Shown: positions 14,101 through 25,200 of the stretch, piece after piece
Numbering within the stretch: the first letter of the stretch is position 1
How the letters are laid out: the number at the start of each line of letters is the position of its first letter
Assembly: GCA_964035795.1 (NCBI GenBank)
Contig: OZ038327.1
Coordinates: 6,039,133 to 6,103,132, forward strand
Origin: Pterobdella sp. o SKG-2022
Lineage: Eukaryota > Annelida > Clitellata > Hirudinida > Piscicolidae
Length of the DNA: 64,000 bases
Direction: 5' to 3'
Made by a program: the position numbers and the translations under genes
The notes under the pieces: generated by a model
The model's input: only the letters and a program-made list of their open reading frames with translations
Databases searched by the model: none
Told to the model about the DNA's origin: nothing

Positions 14101-17100
14101 CAACAAGCTGATGCAAGATGTTAATACTAAAAAGCACAAACCAAAAAATGAGACTACTTCTCCGGCTGAGGCTAGCTTGGATTTACCTGCACACAAACAA
14201 AAAAAGCCTCGGAAGAAAGACGATTCCAACTCTAGCAGATCTCTCACTACTGACAGTGACAACAGTGCATGCAGGAGCAAAGACATCTTTAAGGCTCTCA
14301 AAGGAGTTTTAGAAATAACGAAACATTTCAAAAAAGAAAAAAAGCAAACAAAAAGAAGGAAGAAGTGCAATGATGTGTCTAGCATTGAATCTTTTGCAAC
14401 TTCTTTCAGTCCCAAACGTGTTGACAGTCCAACTACCAGAACATCCCAAAACAAAGACTTGACTGTTCAAGAAAACACGAAGAAAGATGAAGCTACTGTG
14501 GATGTTTTGAGTGAGTCTGATAATAAAGAGACGAAAAAAGTTCTTGAAAAGTTAATGGAACTGACCAAGAAAATAAACTCTTTTGAATTGACCAAGAAGG
14601 AAGCAAATTCAGTGGTAGAGAGTGACAGCTTAATGAGTACTCCAATCTTCTCAAAGGCAGTTGACAACAAAAATTCACATTTATTAAACAAATCCAACAT
14701 TTCCCCTTTGGACACCAGTTACATTCACCCACCATTCTCCCAATACTCACCTCAAGTTACCACCTTCAATAACAATTTACCTATCGATTTTTCTATACAT
14801 TCTTTCAGACAATGCAATAACTCTTGTGATGAAGTTTCTAAAAATGTTTTTCCTTTTGGTCTCAGCCATGACATCATATATGAACCCTTGAACTTGAGCA
14901 CAGATGAGACAACAACCTCACAACAAAATGCCCAGATTCAACTTAAAGAGTTCAGCTTCCCATGTACAACCCGATACGAGAAGGAACTAATTGAGCAAAC
15001 TAAAGTTGCCAACCTCAACAAAGCCCGCATCAGTGTGGACAGTCATCAATTGTCATCGGCCGTCAATGAAAAATCTTTCAAATTTGAATATACCATTGAA
15101 GCCGACTCTTATCCTAAATTGGACTATGCCACTCCAAACATTCAAAGTGAGTGTTATGCTAGTTTGTCTCTCTCTGACATGGCCATAGCAGAGCAGACCT
15201 CCAACGACCCTCATGAAATCAACAAAAACGACATGATCATCAACAGATGTTGCTCTAATAAAAGTGATGCCTTAAATGAAAATTCTGAAAAAATCTCTGA
15301 AATGGAACAAAAAGGCAATTTCATAAAAGTGGTGGATTGTTCAAGATACGTGAATGACGCAGTGAAGATGAATGATTCAGCCAAAACTCTGGTCATGTTG
15401 GAGTCTTTGTCACTGTCAGGATTAGAGGGTCACCCGAACAGGGTAGTTTCAAGTTCTTTTCTTAGTAAAAAAAATGGGGATACGCTAGAGAGAATAGAAA
15501 ATAATAAAGAAGAAAAATACGAGAGCAAAACCATTTTGAAAAAAGATAGCAAAAAAAGTATAGATTCAAAAAAACACGAATTTTCTTTGAAAAATGAAAA
15601 AATAGACAATAAAGATGAAAATGTCTACCGTGAAAAAAATGCGAAAGTTGATGGTGAAAAAGATGAAATTGATAAAGAAATCAAAAAAGTAAAATCTGCC
15701 ACAAATCAGGAAGTGGAAAGGCATGTCTCGGAGACGCACAACATCACACAAGAGTGGGTCTTTCCGGAACCTTCCAAGCAACGAACACAATCTTCAAGCT
15801 GTAAAGAAATTTTTCAAAAGCAACAATCAATTTCTTCCAGCTACAAGAATAGTTTCAAAACACAACATTCTTCAACAATCACCACTGAAACTTTTAATAA
15901 AGAAAAATCTGTCAAATCCAACGACCAAGATTTAGAAAAATCAAGCAAAAAATCTGCTCAGTGTTCTTCTTCTTCAATTTCTCAAACATCCAAGCAGTCT
16001 ACAGTTCTTTCTGGTCTTTCCAATAAAGAACATTTTTCGAATGTGGGTAATTACAAGGAGGCTTCAAAGAGCAAAACCTCCCACTCAACCATACGAGAAA
16101 CCATTGGAAACTACCTCAAAAAACTGCCAAAACCTCGATTGAAAGTTTCTAAAACGTTGTTGAGTAAGAAAGGAAAAAGTTTTTTCCCAAAACTAAAAGT
16201 GAATTCTGGAGAAAATGAAATTACAGACTATACCAAGAAAGAGTATACAACAAGTACAGAAGACAAAGTAAAGAAGTTTTACGACGATTTTTTAGAGATT
16301 GACACATTAAAACCGACTCTAAGTCATTCTCAAGAGTTTGGAGCTATACTAGAACACAAAACAGAATTGAACAATCATATAGACAACATAGACTACAACA
16401 ATGACAAGGTCGTAGTGGAGGGGAACTCCCGGGCAGACTATGATTGGGTGGGCTCTCTCAAGAGAAATGATTCGGTGCTCCAAGAAAAATCTGTTGTGAA
16501 GAGTGGTAAAGACATTTGTGACTTCAACGAATTCATCAGCATGAAAAAGAAAATTCTTTTGAATTTACAAAAGTTTAAACGGGAGAGAGGAAACTTTTGC
16601 GAAGAAGGATTGAATGAAAAACCAACCAAAACTGGTCACATGCACAAATTTTTAGAAGATAATTTTATTAAAAATGTTGTCAGAAAATACGACAGTGATA
16701 TCATCAACTTCCCTCTGAACTCCCATTCAGCTACTTTTCAAAACCAAACATTCCTTCACAGAGGCTTCAAATTTGATAAGCCTTCTATCAAATTTGATGC
16801 TCGTTTTGATGGCTTTTATGATAAAGTTTCTTGTTCATCACCACCATCTAATAGTGCTTTTGAAGGATCAACTTACAGCGACAAACATGACAAGAGCCTC
16901 CAGATGGCCATGAATCAAGTGATGAAAGATGATACACATTTTAAAGATTATCTTTCATATTTGACAAATGATTTGACTGAAAGTTCCCCAAATACAATAA
17001 AAAAATCGATATTTAAAACGTTGCACAGCCCAAAAAACAATGCCGGTCTCCAATCTATACAATTTGATTATTTTGATCCAACAGATGGCGTGTCAAAGCA

Positions 17101-18694
17101 GCAAGAATTATTCAAGAACATAGAAACAGACCAACATTCAGAACGTACTCAACGACCACACACTGTTGAGCCAACAAAACACATTGTTGAGCTAAAAAAA
17201 CACACCAAGTTGTATGGAGAGAAAAGAACTCAAACATCAAAAAACTCTCTTCCGCCTCTTTGTAGCCTTGAAATTCAAACTAGTCAAAAACTTCTCGACG
17301 TCTACACGCAGAAACACATGGCTGAGAGCAAGACGGATTTGTTAAGTCACGTGACGACGTTGAAGGAGGATGAGAAGGATGGAAAAGCTAGCAGTGTTGA
17401 GCCTGAGAAGAAAGAGGTGGTCCAGCAGAGAGATGCTATTTCTGAGTCTATGCTGGAGCAGACCTACTTTTCTTTGGAATCATTCATGAACTACAACCAT
17501 TTCGGCGCTCAACTTCCAGAAGCCATAGAAGAGAATGAGAAAGAGCCATTGTGTAATGAGATTAAGGTGACCAAGATGGAAAAGCAGAAGATTGCCGAAG
17601 TATCGAAAACTTCTGACTGTCTTTTTGATGACCAAAATCTGAGTGGTTTCATGAAATTGTGTTTAGACTCAAAAAAGAACCATCGAGAAGTACCAAACTT
17701 TTTAGATGAACGTTCTTCATCTCAAAGTTCGTCCTTGGGAGATTGGGAATTCAAGCCTCCGTATGTCACATCTTCTTTGTGCTCTGCCATCAAGTGTGTT
17801 TCCAGACAAGAAAAATGCAGAAATGCTAAGAACATCAGAAATTTATGTCCATCATACATTCCAAAGTTTAGCAGAACCACCAACAGTAACATCAACAACC
17901 ACAATAACCTTAGTATGGATTGTGAAGATTTATGCAACAAAGCGCAAAACAGTGGATCTGACGATGAGGAACAAGGTTTTCTCACAATCTGCCCAGTACC
18001 AATGCAGTCTTTTCCATTCCACCCACCCAAGATGGCGAGAAAGGATATCTTACACATAATCAACAGACATCTTCACTGGAAGTTCTGGCAGCACATCTTC
18101 AAGAACTCCAGTGCTTTGGGCAAAGACATCAACTCATACGTCAATCTGGTTGATCCTTGGAATGGCCAAAGTATGTTGACTGAGGCTGTCATGGTTCACG
18201 AATGGGTGACAGTGGATAACCTCATGTGGCTAGGCGCCATTTTGGATTTGGAAGACCAGAAAGGCAGGTCGAGTTTCAGCATGGCTACCAGTTTGAACGA
18301 CCATCAGAGCATCAAACTGCACTTCAAACATGGTCTCATCTTGGATGATTTGAGGTTTTTGAAAGTTGCAAAGTTCTATCTAAAGAAGAAGGATGAGTTA
18401 TATGAGTATTTGAAGTTATTGTTCAATTGTGGATGGATTGTGCAAGAGAGGTACAAAAATGAAGTTGTTGCTACATTGAAGGAATTGAAGAGTGCCACCA
18501 AAACTCCCGTCTCTCAAATGCTAAGACACCTCAAGACACCTTTATCTCTGCAGCTTCTTTGTCGCAGCTCGATGCGGAAAATTTTGAGGAAAGTGACCAA
18601 TCACAGGTCGATATGTGATGTGGTTCATCATCTTCCTCTTCCTCCTTCTCTCAAATCCTTCCTTCTCTCCACAAGCCTCCATCTCATCAAATGA
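11105..18694 (+). CDS. Giant disordered protein with C-terminal ankyrin-like repeats and SOCS box
   Basis: A single 2,529-codon frame. ATG 11105 is the first start after an in-frame TAG at 11054-11056. Most of the protein is Ser/Lys/Asn/Glu-rich and probably disordered. Visible parts: acidic Ser-rich stretch (about 75-110), basic clusters resembling nuclear signals near 455 (TKKRKL) and 1080 (KRRKK), a charged Leu-rich heptad-like helix (about 965-1005), and PLNLS near 1260, a variant of the CtBP-binding motif. Residues about 2350-2430 read like two degenerate ankyrin repeats (NGQSMLTEAV, then LEDQKGRSSFSMATSLNDHQ). The end has LQLLCRSSMRKIL and LPLPPSLKSFLL, which match the SOCS box that recruits elongin B/C and cullin-5. 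The inferred role is substrate adaptor of a ubiquitin ligase, perhaps nuclear. ASB proteins are usually a few hundred residues, so the long extension is unusual. Confidence 0.8.
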   Translation: MHRSILSKTHTRKLFTGKTSKKKSPVTFSNYLKAPFIKNHLRKCISTELLQFVAASQSLTQFKKKDLPAVEDQKSDSDSDCESSSSYTTTSNEDGEFEEEDDGSVDETGVKMMMKEVNFRKYPNSLSFKDRLYNDNLVVETLYEKPKTENPKEMNTNESSKKVKDIHFFSSENSDYIKNNDSKKSSTYSKCFSFNSSAASLPSKLTPVSYDTPSIHHPSSHTPVTFSSLNETEDSVFERTKQELKLRTETNILNEKTFNNGELDPSLLHPFDSKEQSIFKSDFLKCSDSWNHEVLLKSDDCSGPFKKENIATNYTKRQKVFSFEPSFQFSNYNPQSQTMFFSSDKKTSLSNQFSGLDTKFDKNFDNVLKNGDKNYEKKMKNVFFNKVYAIESPHFFGIKNRSKSREGDFVDKSFSHFDVPFVSIDSKNKQKIFSHTKKSSEIFVQPQKKNLKTRSTKKRKLSSKSRFESTTSPKKSFCSKEQTFQQLPTFNKLVKDMAPPQSLDGFFTDHEGYNSESTTLDPFLSKTPICEDTIQDVQIFEKHKNSEKKINKSLQTLPVEMIPTKICLNRSQNTENVEVNSVSSMKKNVMEGIKEKFYVYNKEVFKKGYKPSKSEYEMVLKKVMEETERKLDIKHSLLESGPHHEDLNDESIMSNIGEINDDLKDIEKAKSKKIPLAKKFTDPNRGLVPKAMPPGMLPNGLPAGSQKVVHNYLETGGLSATSSVASIDHPNKDNDIKEVMDLENYISPVLMEKHKIRNGIEKSIMKNNCLSACCHNTPSGLFTISPLQNSSLFQNFISRNIYFPQNKILRNSSLPQNSKTMSSLPVYKDSSDDDGDIQLHHPPKPFFKSPLSNQDTKTSSMKNPVSNFHTNQQAEELKASLQRELFSLQQYNPFLNSSHFDEKYFDARQLEKVNDKIIDQTESINRLNMVKENNIEKEKNKENKNLDFKGLDEIIIDDQTQLKKERLQILRELVELKKLKEIKELSDLKELINMKEAQNNKLMQDVNTKKHKPKNETTSPAEASLDLPAHKQKKPRKKDDSNSSRSLTTDSDNSACRSKDIFKALKGVLEITKHFKKEKKQTKRRKKCNDVSSIESFATSFSPKRVDSPTTRTSQNKDLTVQENTKKDEATVDVLSESDNKETKKVLEKLMELTKKINSFELTKKEANSVVESDSLMSTPIFSKAVDNKNSHLLNKSNISPLDTSYIHPPFSQYSPQVTTFNNNLPIDFSIHSFRQCNNSCDEVSKNVFPFGLSHDIIYEPLNLSTDETTTSQQNAQIQLKEFSFPCTTRYEKELIEQTKVANLNKARISVDSHQLSSAVNEKSFKFEYTIEADSYPKLDYATPNIQSECYASLSLSDMAIAEQTSNDPHEINKNDMIINRCCSNKSDALNENSEKISEMEQKGNFIKVVDCSRYVNDAVKMNDSAKTLVMLESLSLSGLEGHPNRVVSSSFLSKKNGDTLERIENNKEEKYESKTILKKDSKKSIDSKKHEFSLKNEKIDNKDENVYREKNAKVDGEKDEIDKEIKKVKSATNQEVERHVSETHNITQEWVFPEPSKQRTQSSSCKEIFQKQQSISSSYKNSFKTQHSSTITTETFNKEKSVKSNDQDLEKSSKKSAQCSSSSISQTSKQSTVLSGLSNKEHFSNVGNYKEASKSKTSHSTIRETIGNYLKKLPKPRLKVSKTLLSKKGKSFFPKLKVNSGENEITDYTKKEYTTSTEDKVKKFYDDFLEIDTLKPTLSHSQEFGAILEHKTELNNHIDNIDYNNDKVVVEGNSRADYDWVGSLKRNDSVLQEKSVVKSGKDICDFNEFISMKKKILLNLQKFKRERGNFCEEGLNEKPTKTGHMHKFLEDNFIKNVVRKYDSDIINFPLNSHSATFQNQTFLHRGFKFDKPSIKFDARFDGFYDKVSCSSPPSNSAFEGSTYSDKHDKSLQMAMNQVMKDDTHFKDYLSYLTNDLTESSPNTIKKSIFKTLHSPKNNAGLQSIQFDYFDPTDGVSKQQELFKNIETDQHSERTQRPHTVEPTKHIVELKKHTKLYGEKRTQTSKNSLPPLCSLEIQTSQKLLDVYTQKHMAESKTDLLSHVTTLKEDEKDGKASSVEPEKKEVVQQRDAISESMLEQTYFSLESFMNYNHFGAQLPEAIEENEKEPLCNEIKVTKMEKQKIAEVSKTSDCLFDDQNLSGFMKLCLDSKKNHREVPNFLDERSSSQSSSLGDWEFKPPYVTSSLCSAIKCVSRQEKCRNAKNIRNLCPSYIPKFSRTTNSNINNHNNLSMDCEDLCNKAQNSGSDDEEQGFLTICPVPMQSFPFHPPKMARKDILHIINRHLHWKFWQHIFKNSSALGKDINSYVNLVDPWNGQSMLTEAVMVHEWVTVDNLMWLGAILDLEDQKGRSSFSMATSLNDHQSIKLHFKHGLILDDLRFLKVAKFYLKKKDELYEYLKLLFNCGWIVQERYKNEVVATLKELKSATKTPVSQMLRHLKTPLSLQLLCRSSMRKILRKVTNHRSICDVVHHLPLPPSLKSFLLSTSLHLIK

Positions 18695-19249
18695 TCAGCC
18701 CTGCTTTTTTATTATATTTGCTTTCATTATTCTGCTTATTATTCTTATTTGAATTATTATTGATTTTTCCTGCTCTTTTAATATTCAGAGAATTTTTGAG
18801 ATTTGTTGACTATCCTGCTTAAACATCTGTGATGTATTCAAATTGTTCCTTATTTTTTTTTAATAGCATTCTCCTTGCTTGATCGGTTGTTTTAAATGCA
18901 TTTTCAAATGATTTCACTTGATATATGTCCTGGTTTTATACGATTTTAAACTTTTTCGAACTTGAATTTGTTTCATGAACTTGAGGTTGGAATTATTATC
19001 ATGAATATATGAAAAATTTGACTGGTATTGCTTTAAAGCTATAAAGCAAAAAACATCACCCACACACACAAACACACACACACATGCCTATGAACACACA
19101 TTGACACATACGTGCCCACACACACACACAAGCTTTTATTTAAGTTCCAGCGTCATTAAAAACCTCTAAGTCAACCATAAAAAACTGTATTTCTCACTGC
19201 TCAAAATTTTAAAAGTTAATCCAAACTTAATAAAAATAAACTGTCTGCA
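18695..19249 (+). other. Gap with 3' UTR, CA-repeat and polyadenylation hexamer
   Basis: Probable 3' UTR of the SOCS-box gene. A broken CA microsatellite lies at about 19058-19130, and AATAAA at 19229-19234 is only 16 bases before the next ATG. The two same-strand genes are therefore close together. Confidence 0.45.
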
Positions 19250-22200
19250 ATGAAGAATATTCATCTAAAAGTGATCTCATTGTTCTTCTTCCTCTCTGCC
19301 GCCACCGGCAACTTTTGCACTGAAACCTCAATAGAGTCTAAAGTGGCAGGAGCTGATGTGGTGTTGGTGGGAGATGTCACCCAGAATGCGCACCAAGTCT
19401 CCACCCTCAAGCAACACCTCTCCCACCATACTCCTTTCCACCATTTCAGAAAACTTTTTGACAAGAATGTGAGGAAGGAGAGTAGTGAAGTGGATGATGT
19501 GGAGGGGTATGTAGAGGTGGTAGAGGTGTTGAAAGGCGGGCTTGTCCTCCACAACCTCTCACAAGTGATTGTGCGCAGAACTCGTCACGGAGTCAACTGG
19601 TACCGCAAGATCCTGCCTCTGACGAACCTCAAAAAGGAATTGGTTTGCCAACCTTTTGTGTTCCATCCCAACATTTCAAAAATCATTCTCTCTTCACATA
19701 ACTACTTCGCCAACCATCATCATCATTCTCTTCTTCGTCATCATCGTTTCAAACGTCACTTGAACGCTAGAAAAATTTTGTTTTTAACCCTCAAATCTGA
19801 TTGGTTAATGGGCATGGTTTCAAAGAGTATGACTCACTCTTATGACGTCAAAAGGGTGGTTGAGTGGGTGATAAAAGGTGAGTGGCTTATTGTTTAGTTT
19901 TTCATCTCGAATGTACCATGTAGTGGTTCTCTGTTATCGAGTTTTTCGGGAAATTGGTGTCAATGATGAGCGTTTGAGTTTTTATTTGTTTATTTTGTTA
20001 AAAAACTTTAAATATTCATCTGTTTTTATTTCCTGTTAGAATAGAAAGGGCAAAAAGGTTGGATGCATGAATTTATAATCAGGTGGCACATTTCTTTAAA
20101 GTGGTATCATGTCAAGCTTGAAAGAGAAACTTTTAGATAGATAAAATTTTGAGAAAAAAGGTCTGTGAGCTGATATTTTGATAACTTAGATAAGGGATTT
20201 AGTACTGGGAGTTAAAACTTAGACCCATGTGAAGTTTGTTGTGAGAGATTGATGGCTAACTCACTAATATGCTCTAAATGTAATTCCTGGATCTATGCTA
20301 GATGTACAAAGCTTCCAAAAGTGTCCACAAAGCTAGCTAAGGATTTCATATGAATGAGGTTTGGTGTCTAAGACAATATGAGTTGGATATTCTGAAAAGA
20401 ACAAAAAGGCTATGCTCAAATTAATTTGTTTTTGTAAAGTTATCAGATAGTTTTAAAAGTAAATCTTAAATTGATAAGATAGGTTTGAACGAAACGTTGG
20501 AACTATTAATTAAAGTTAGTGGTGTGAGGTGAAGAGGGGTGGGGAAACTTAATTAAAAAAAACATTTAGTTTTGAAACAGATGGTTTCTAAGAGAAGGTT
20601 GGATTTGATTGGAGGATGAAATTGTGACAGCAAGAAGTTGGTCTATAGAAGAAAGATGCTTTGTATAAAAAGGAGATTATGAGTATATTGAGGAGGTGAG
20701 TGATATATGAAGAAAACAAAAACTCCTACCATGGAATCGTAGTTAGAAAGCTCACAGGCGACGAAGCTGGGGGTACGATCCTCCCTACCAAAGCACCATA
20801 TTTAGAATACTTTGTGAATCTGGTCCCTCTCAGTATAGTGGGCATAAAACCGGGCTTAAAATCTCGGTATTTATTTTAAAATCATCGTTTGTCAAAGCTT
20901 TTGTTCTTTTAATTATTTGTTTCAATCTTATTATTTCTCAAGTTTAAGTTTCAGCATATATTTAATTATTGTCCATTAAAAATCCCAAAATGAACCCTGA
21001 AGAAGATAGAATGATTAAAAGTGAAGCCAAATAATTCTGTGCAAGAATTATTTCAAATGAAAATAAATTATGAATTCTACTCTGAACCTGAGGCATAATA
21101 CACTACATATCATTGTTAAACATAAAAACAAAAAAAAATTGGTAATAAGAAAAGCTACATCATCACACAATAGAAATCAATTGCTTTGATTTGATAATAA
21201 AGAAAATAAATATTCTAATAATAAGTATAATAATTATTATGATTTTATAATACTTTTATTCCTTTATAGTTATTATTTGTTGTTTATTGTTTAAACTCAA
21301 CGTTCATTATTTTTATTGTTTTTAATAATATAAGTATTTTGTTTTTTTGATATTATTATTTTTATTATTAACTATTATTATTTTTATTTTTCTGATCGAT
21401 GCAGACGAAAATATCGAGCACCAGCTCAGGACCACTATACACGGCATGTGATTTCTAAAGTTTATTATAATCGATGAGTTTGTTATTATTAGATTCAAAA
21501 AATTTTATTTTTTTGATTATTTCAAATGTTATTAATTCAATTTTGTTATTATTATTATTAAAATTATTATCGTTATTGTTATTATTATTCTTTTTTTTCA
21601 TCCTACTTGTGTCACATCAACAGACGACAAACGGAGGTATCTATTGGCGATGAAGTTTGATAATAGTGGGTTATTATTATTTTCTTTTTTTGAATTATTT
21701 TTTCATTGTTTATTTTTGTTTTTCTATTTCTAGCATGGATTCTTAGATAGAGGCGTCAGATGATCATGTAGAAAAATGTTTTGACACTGAACAGTATTTT
21801 GTTTTATGTCATTAAGTATTCTCTAATTTTAATTTAATTTTTAAACACATTCATTTGGTCTTTGTTTGATCTGTCTTCAATTGTATTGAGTGATGAGGTT
21901 TCAGAAACACTCGTTCCATGGTTAAAATTATCGATAATTGTGGTTGTTTTTGAAATAAATGCATTTGAGATCTCTGATGGACGCATAAAAGTAAAAAAAC
22001 GTTTTAATTTTTCTATTCTTATTGTAATTCACCTTTAAATATCTCAAATATTTTTGAATATATAGCTAAAAGATTTGAATTCTCAAACTGTATGTTCAAA
22101 TGCTTGTATTTAAATTCAGAGCTGGTGAGTATTGATTTGAGAAATCAATTTTTATTATTTTTTATTATGTTTTTATTGGTATTATGCTTGTTTTTATTGG

Positions 22201-25200
22201 TATTATGCTTGTTTTTATTGGTACTATGCTTGTTTTTTGGTATTATGCTTGTTTTTTTGGTATTATGCTTGTTTTTTTGGTATTATACTTGTTTTTATTG
22301 GTATTATGCTCGTTTTTATTGGTATTATGCTCGTTTTTATTGGTATTATGCTCGTTTTTATTGGCATTATCTATTTTATTGTTTTTTTAATGTGTTTGAC
22401 GCTTCTATAATTTCTTCTCGCTTCTATAAACCTCCCATTATATACTTCTCATCTTCTCTTCCTCCATCCATCCATCATTTCATTCATCCATCCATCCATC
22501 CATCCATCCATCCATCCATCCATCCATCCATCCATCCATCCATCCATCCATCCATCCTTTCATCCATCTATCTTTTCATTTATCCATCTAACCATCATTT
22601 TATCCATCCATCCATCATTTAATCCATCCATCCATCCATTATTTCATTCATCCATCTAACCATCATTTTATCCATCCATCCAGCATTTCATTCTTCCAGC
22701 TATTTATTCTTTAGCTATTTATTCATTCAGCTGACAACTATCTATATTTCTCTTTATCCATCTATCCAACCACCCACCCATCCAACCCTTCATCCATCTC
22801 ATCATTTATCAACCCACCCATCCAACCGTCCAACCATTCATCCACTCACTCACCCACCCAGACCTTCCAAACGACCCCTGCTTTTTCCTATCATGCCCTC
22901 TCCAGCTGAAATGTAAATACCATTACCATGATGATCAGCTGCTTGTGAGTTGCGAATGCAGGGACGCATGCGCAGAAGAGCAGCTGCAGCAGCTGAGAAG
23001 GCAGGTGGAGGGTCGGCAAGGAGACACCAATGAGGTGGGTGGTTTGATGGAGTGATGTCAATGCTGGAGTGAAACTATTCTATAGAGATTCGTAGTTCCA
23101 GATGACATTATCTCATCATTGTGACGTGAGGCTGTGTTGTGTCATTTGAAACATAGTGCACTCAAACATTCCTGTCTCTTTACTAGACAATACTCGATGA
23201 TTTAAAATGGGTTTAGCACTGAATATGAGAAGAATGGAGAAATGCTCAAACCTATCAAGAGTGCATGAAACTAGAGATTATACCATAGGAAATTATAACA
23301 ATCTTCAGAGACATTATGTATCAATGTTTTGTTGATTTTAAAAAAAAATATTACTTCATATTTCTTATGTCTAAATTATGACAAAGTTGAGTTTTTCGAA
23401 AATTTCAGTTGAATAAAAAAATATCAAAATAGTTCCTTTTTTTGTGAAGATATTTTAAAAAAAAATTTCACTTTTAACTGTCACATCTTTTGCAAAATAA
23501 CATTATTTCCACCATTTAGCCACTACCACCATACCCACTCTTTCCCGCCACACCCACCTACACCATTCCCAACACACCCACCGCCATCACCAACATTACA
23601 ATCACCACCACACAGACATCCACCCCGCACTCCAACACATCCACCACCAATCACGATCACACAGACTTCCGCCGGAATGATATGTGGATCAGATGGTAAC
23701 CAATACAACAACACTTGCCAACTCAAGAACCACAACTGTTTAAAGCAGCAACAACTCACCATCAAATATCATGGGCTATGTGGTGTGTGGCAGCGTGGGT
23801 TGTAGAGAGGTAGCAGGCTGGAAAAGAAATTGTAGAAAGAATAAATTGCATAGGGTTGTATACTGAATGGAAGTTGTGGGAGGAAAGTTGTAGAAGGGGG
23901 TGGTGGAGGGAAGTTCGGGAGGTATGACTCAGCATACGTTATGTAATGGAGGGTGGGAAAAGGAGAAGACAGAGGGAGTGGAAACTTTAGAAAACACATG
24001 AAGAACTGTATATTTTATTTAAATGTTGTTTGCAAGCTTTTAGATTTGATAAATTTCAATTTGAGATAATCTAAAGTTTTTTTTTATTTCCCATATATGT
24101 TTCAAGGGGTTGAAGTATCACAAAATGACGAGTTTGATCACAGTTAAAAGTTTTAAAAATAAACAATTCTTTAAAAATAAACATTTTTTTGAAAATAAGA
24201 AATTCTTTCAATAGTTTATTAATAATCATTATAAATATTAGATATATAACAATGAAACCTACAGATCCATGTGAAGGCTGGGAGTGTGGGGATGGAGGTG
24301 TGTGTGTGGTGGGGGTGGACAGGCAAGCGCATTGCCGTTGTGGTCAGTTTATTTTTTTGTTTTTTATTTTTATTGTCCCTTTTTATTGTTTTTTAAATTT
24401 TTCTTTTTTGTTATTTGTTTGTTTTTTTAACTGGTTATTATTACTCTTCAATGAAATCTTATATTAAATGGTATTTCTTTGTGGAACTTGTTCAACAAAC
24501 TTATTCAATCAATAAAAACTATAGTGCAACAATAAATGAAATAAAAGTATTCATATGAAACTTAATTTAGTGATGTTTCAACAGGAAGAAGATGTGAGAT
24601 GGAGGATGATCCGGTGTGTGGGAGTAATGGCAAAACTTATATGAACCAGTGTATTATGGCGGAGGCTGATTGTATTAGAAGGAGTGGTGAGAGGGGTTTA
24701 GAGGGTGGGAAGAAGGAAGGGGAAGGTGGTAAAAAAGTGGTTGGTGAAAAAATAGATGGTGCTGAAAATATTGATGAGACTGATGAAGGTGAAAACAAAG
24801 GATATGAAGGTAGAGGTGGTAGTGGGGTTGGTGGTGGTGGTAGTGGTGGTGGTGGTGGAGGTGTATACAAGTTGGAAGTGTTGCACAAAGGAAAGTGTGT
24901 CGAAGGTGATGTTCAAATTTAATAAAAAAGCCATTATTCCATCATTTATTCAATTCAATTTTGAAGTTCATACAACTGACTCTTCACACATCTATCAATA
25001 TCTATCTCTCTTCACGTTTCTTATCTGTCGCATCTAACAATGGATTTTTTAGCTATCGATCCAGTCTTCAATTTCATTCAATTTTAAATCATGTATCAGT
25101 CGATCCAATCATCTATCCATCTATTTATCAGCTTATTTATCTCCTCACCCATCCAGTCACCATCCACCCACTTATCTACCCAGTCACCATAGAGTCTCTC

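Noticed and set aside
22092..22622. Open frame ending in His-Pro-Ser-Ile repeats
   Set aside because: It is translation of a 20-bp minisatellite followed by a CATC array inside an intron; no splice or domain support.
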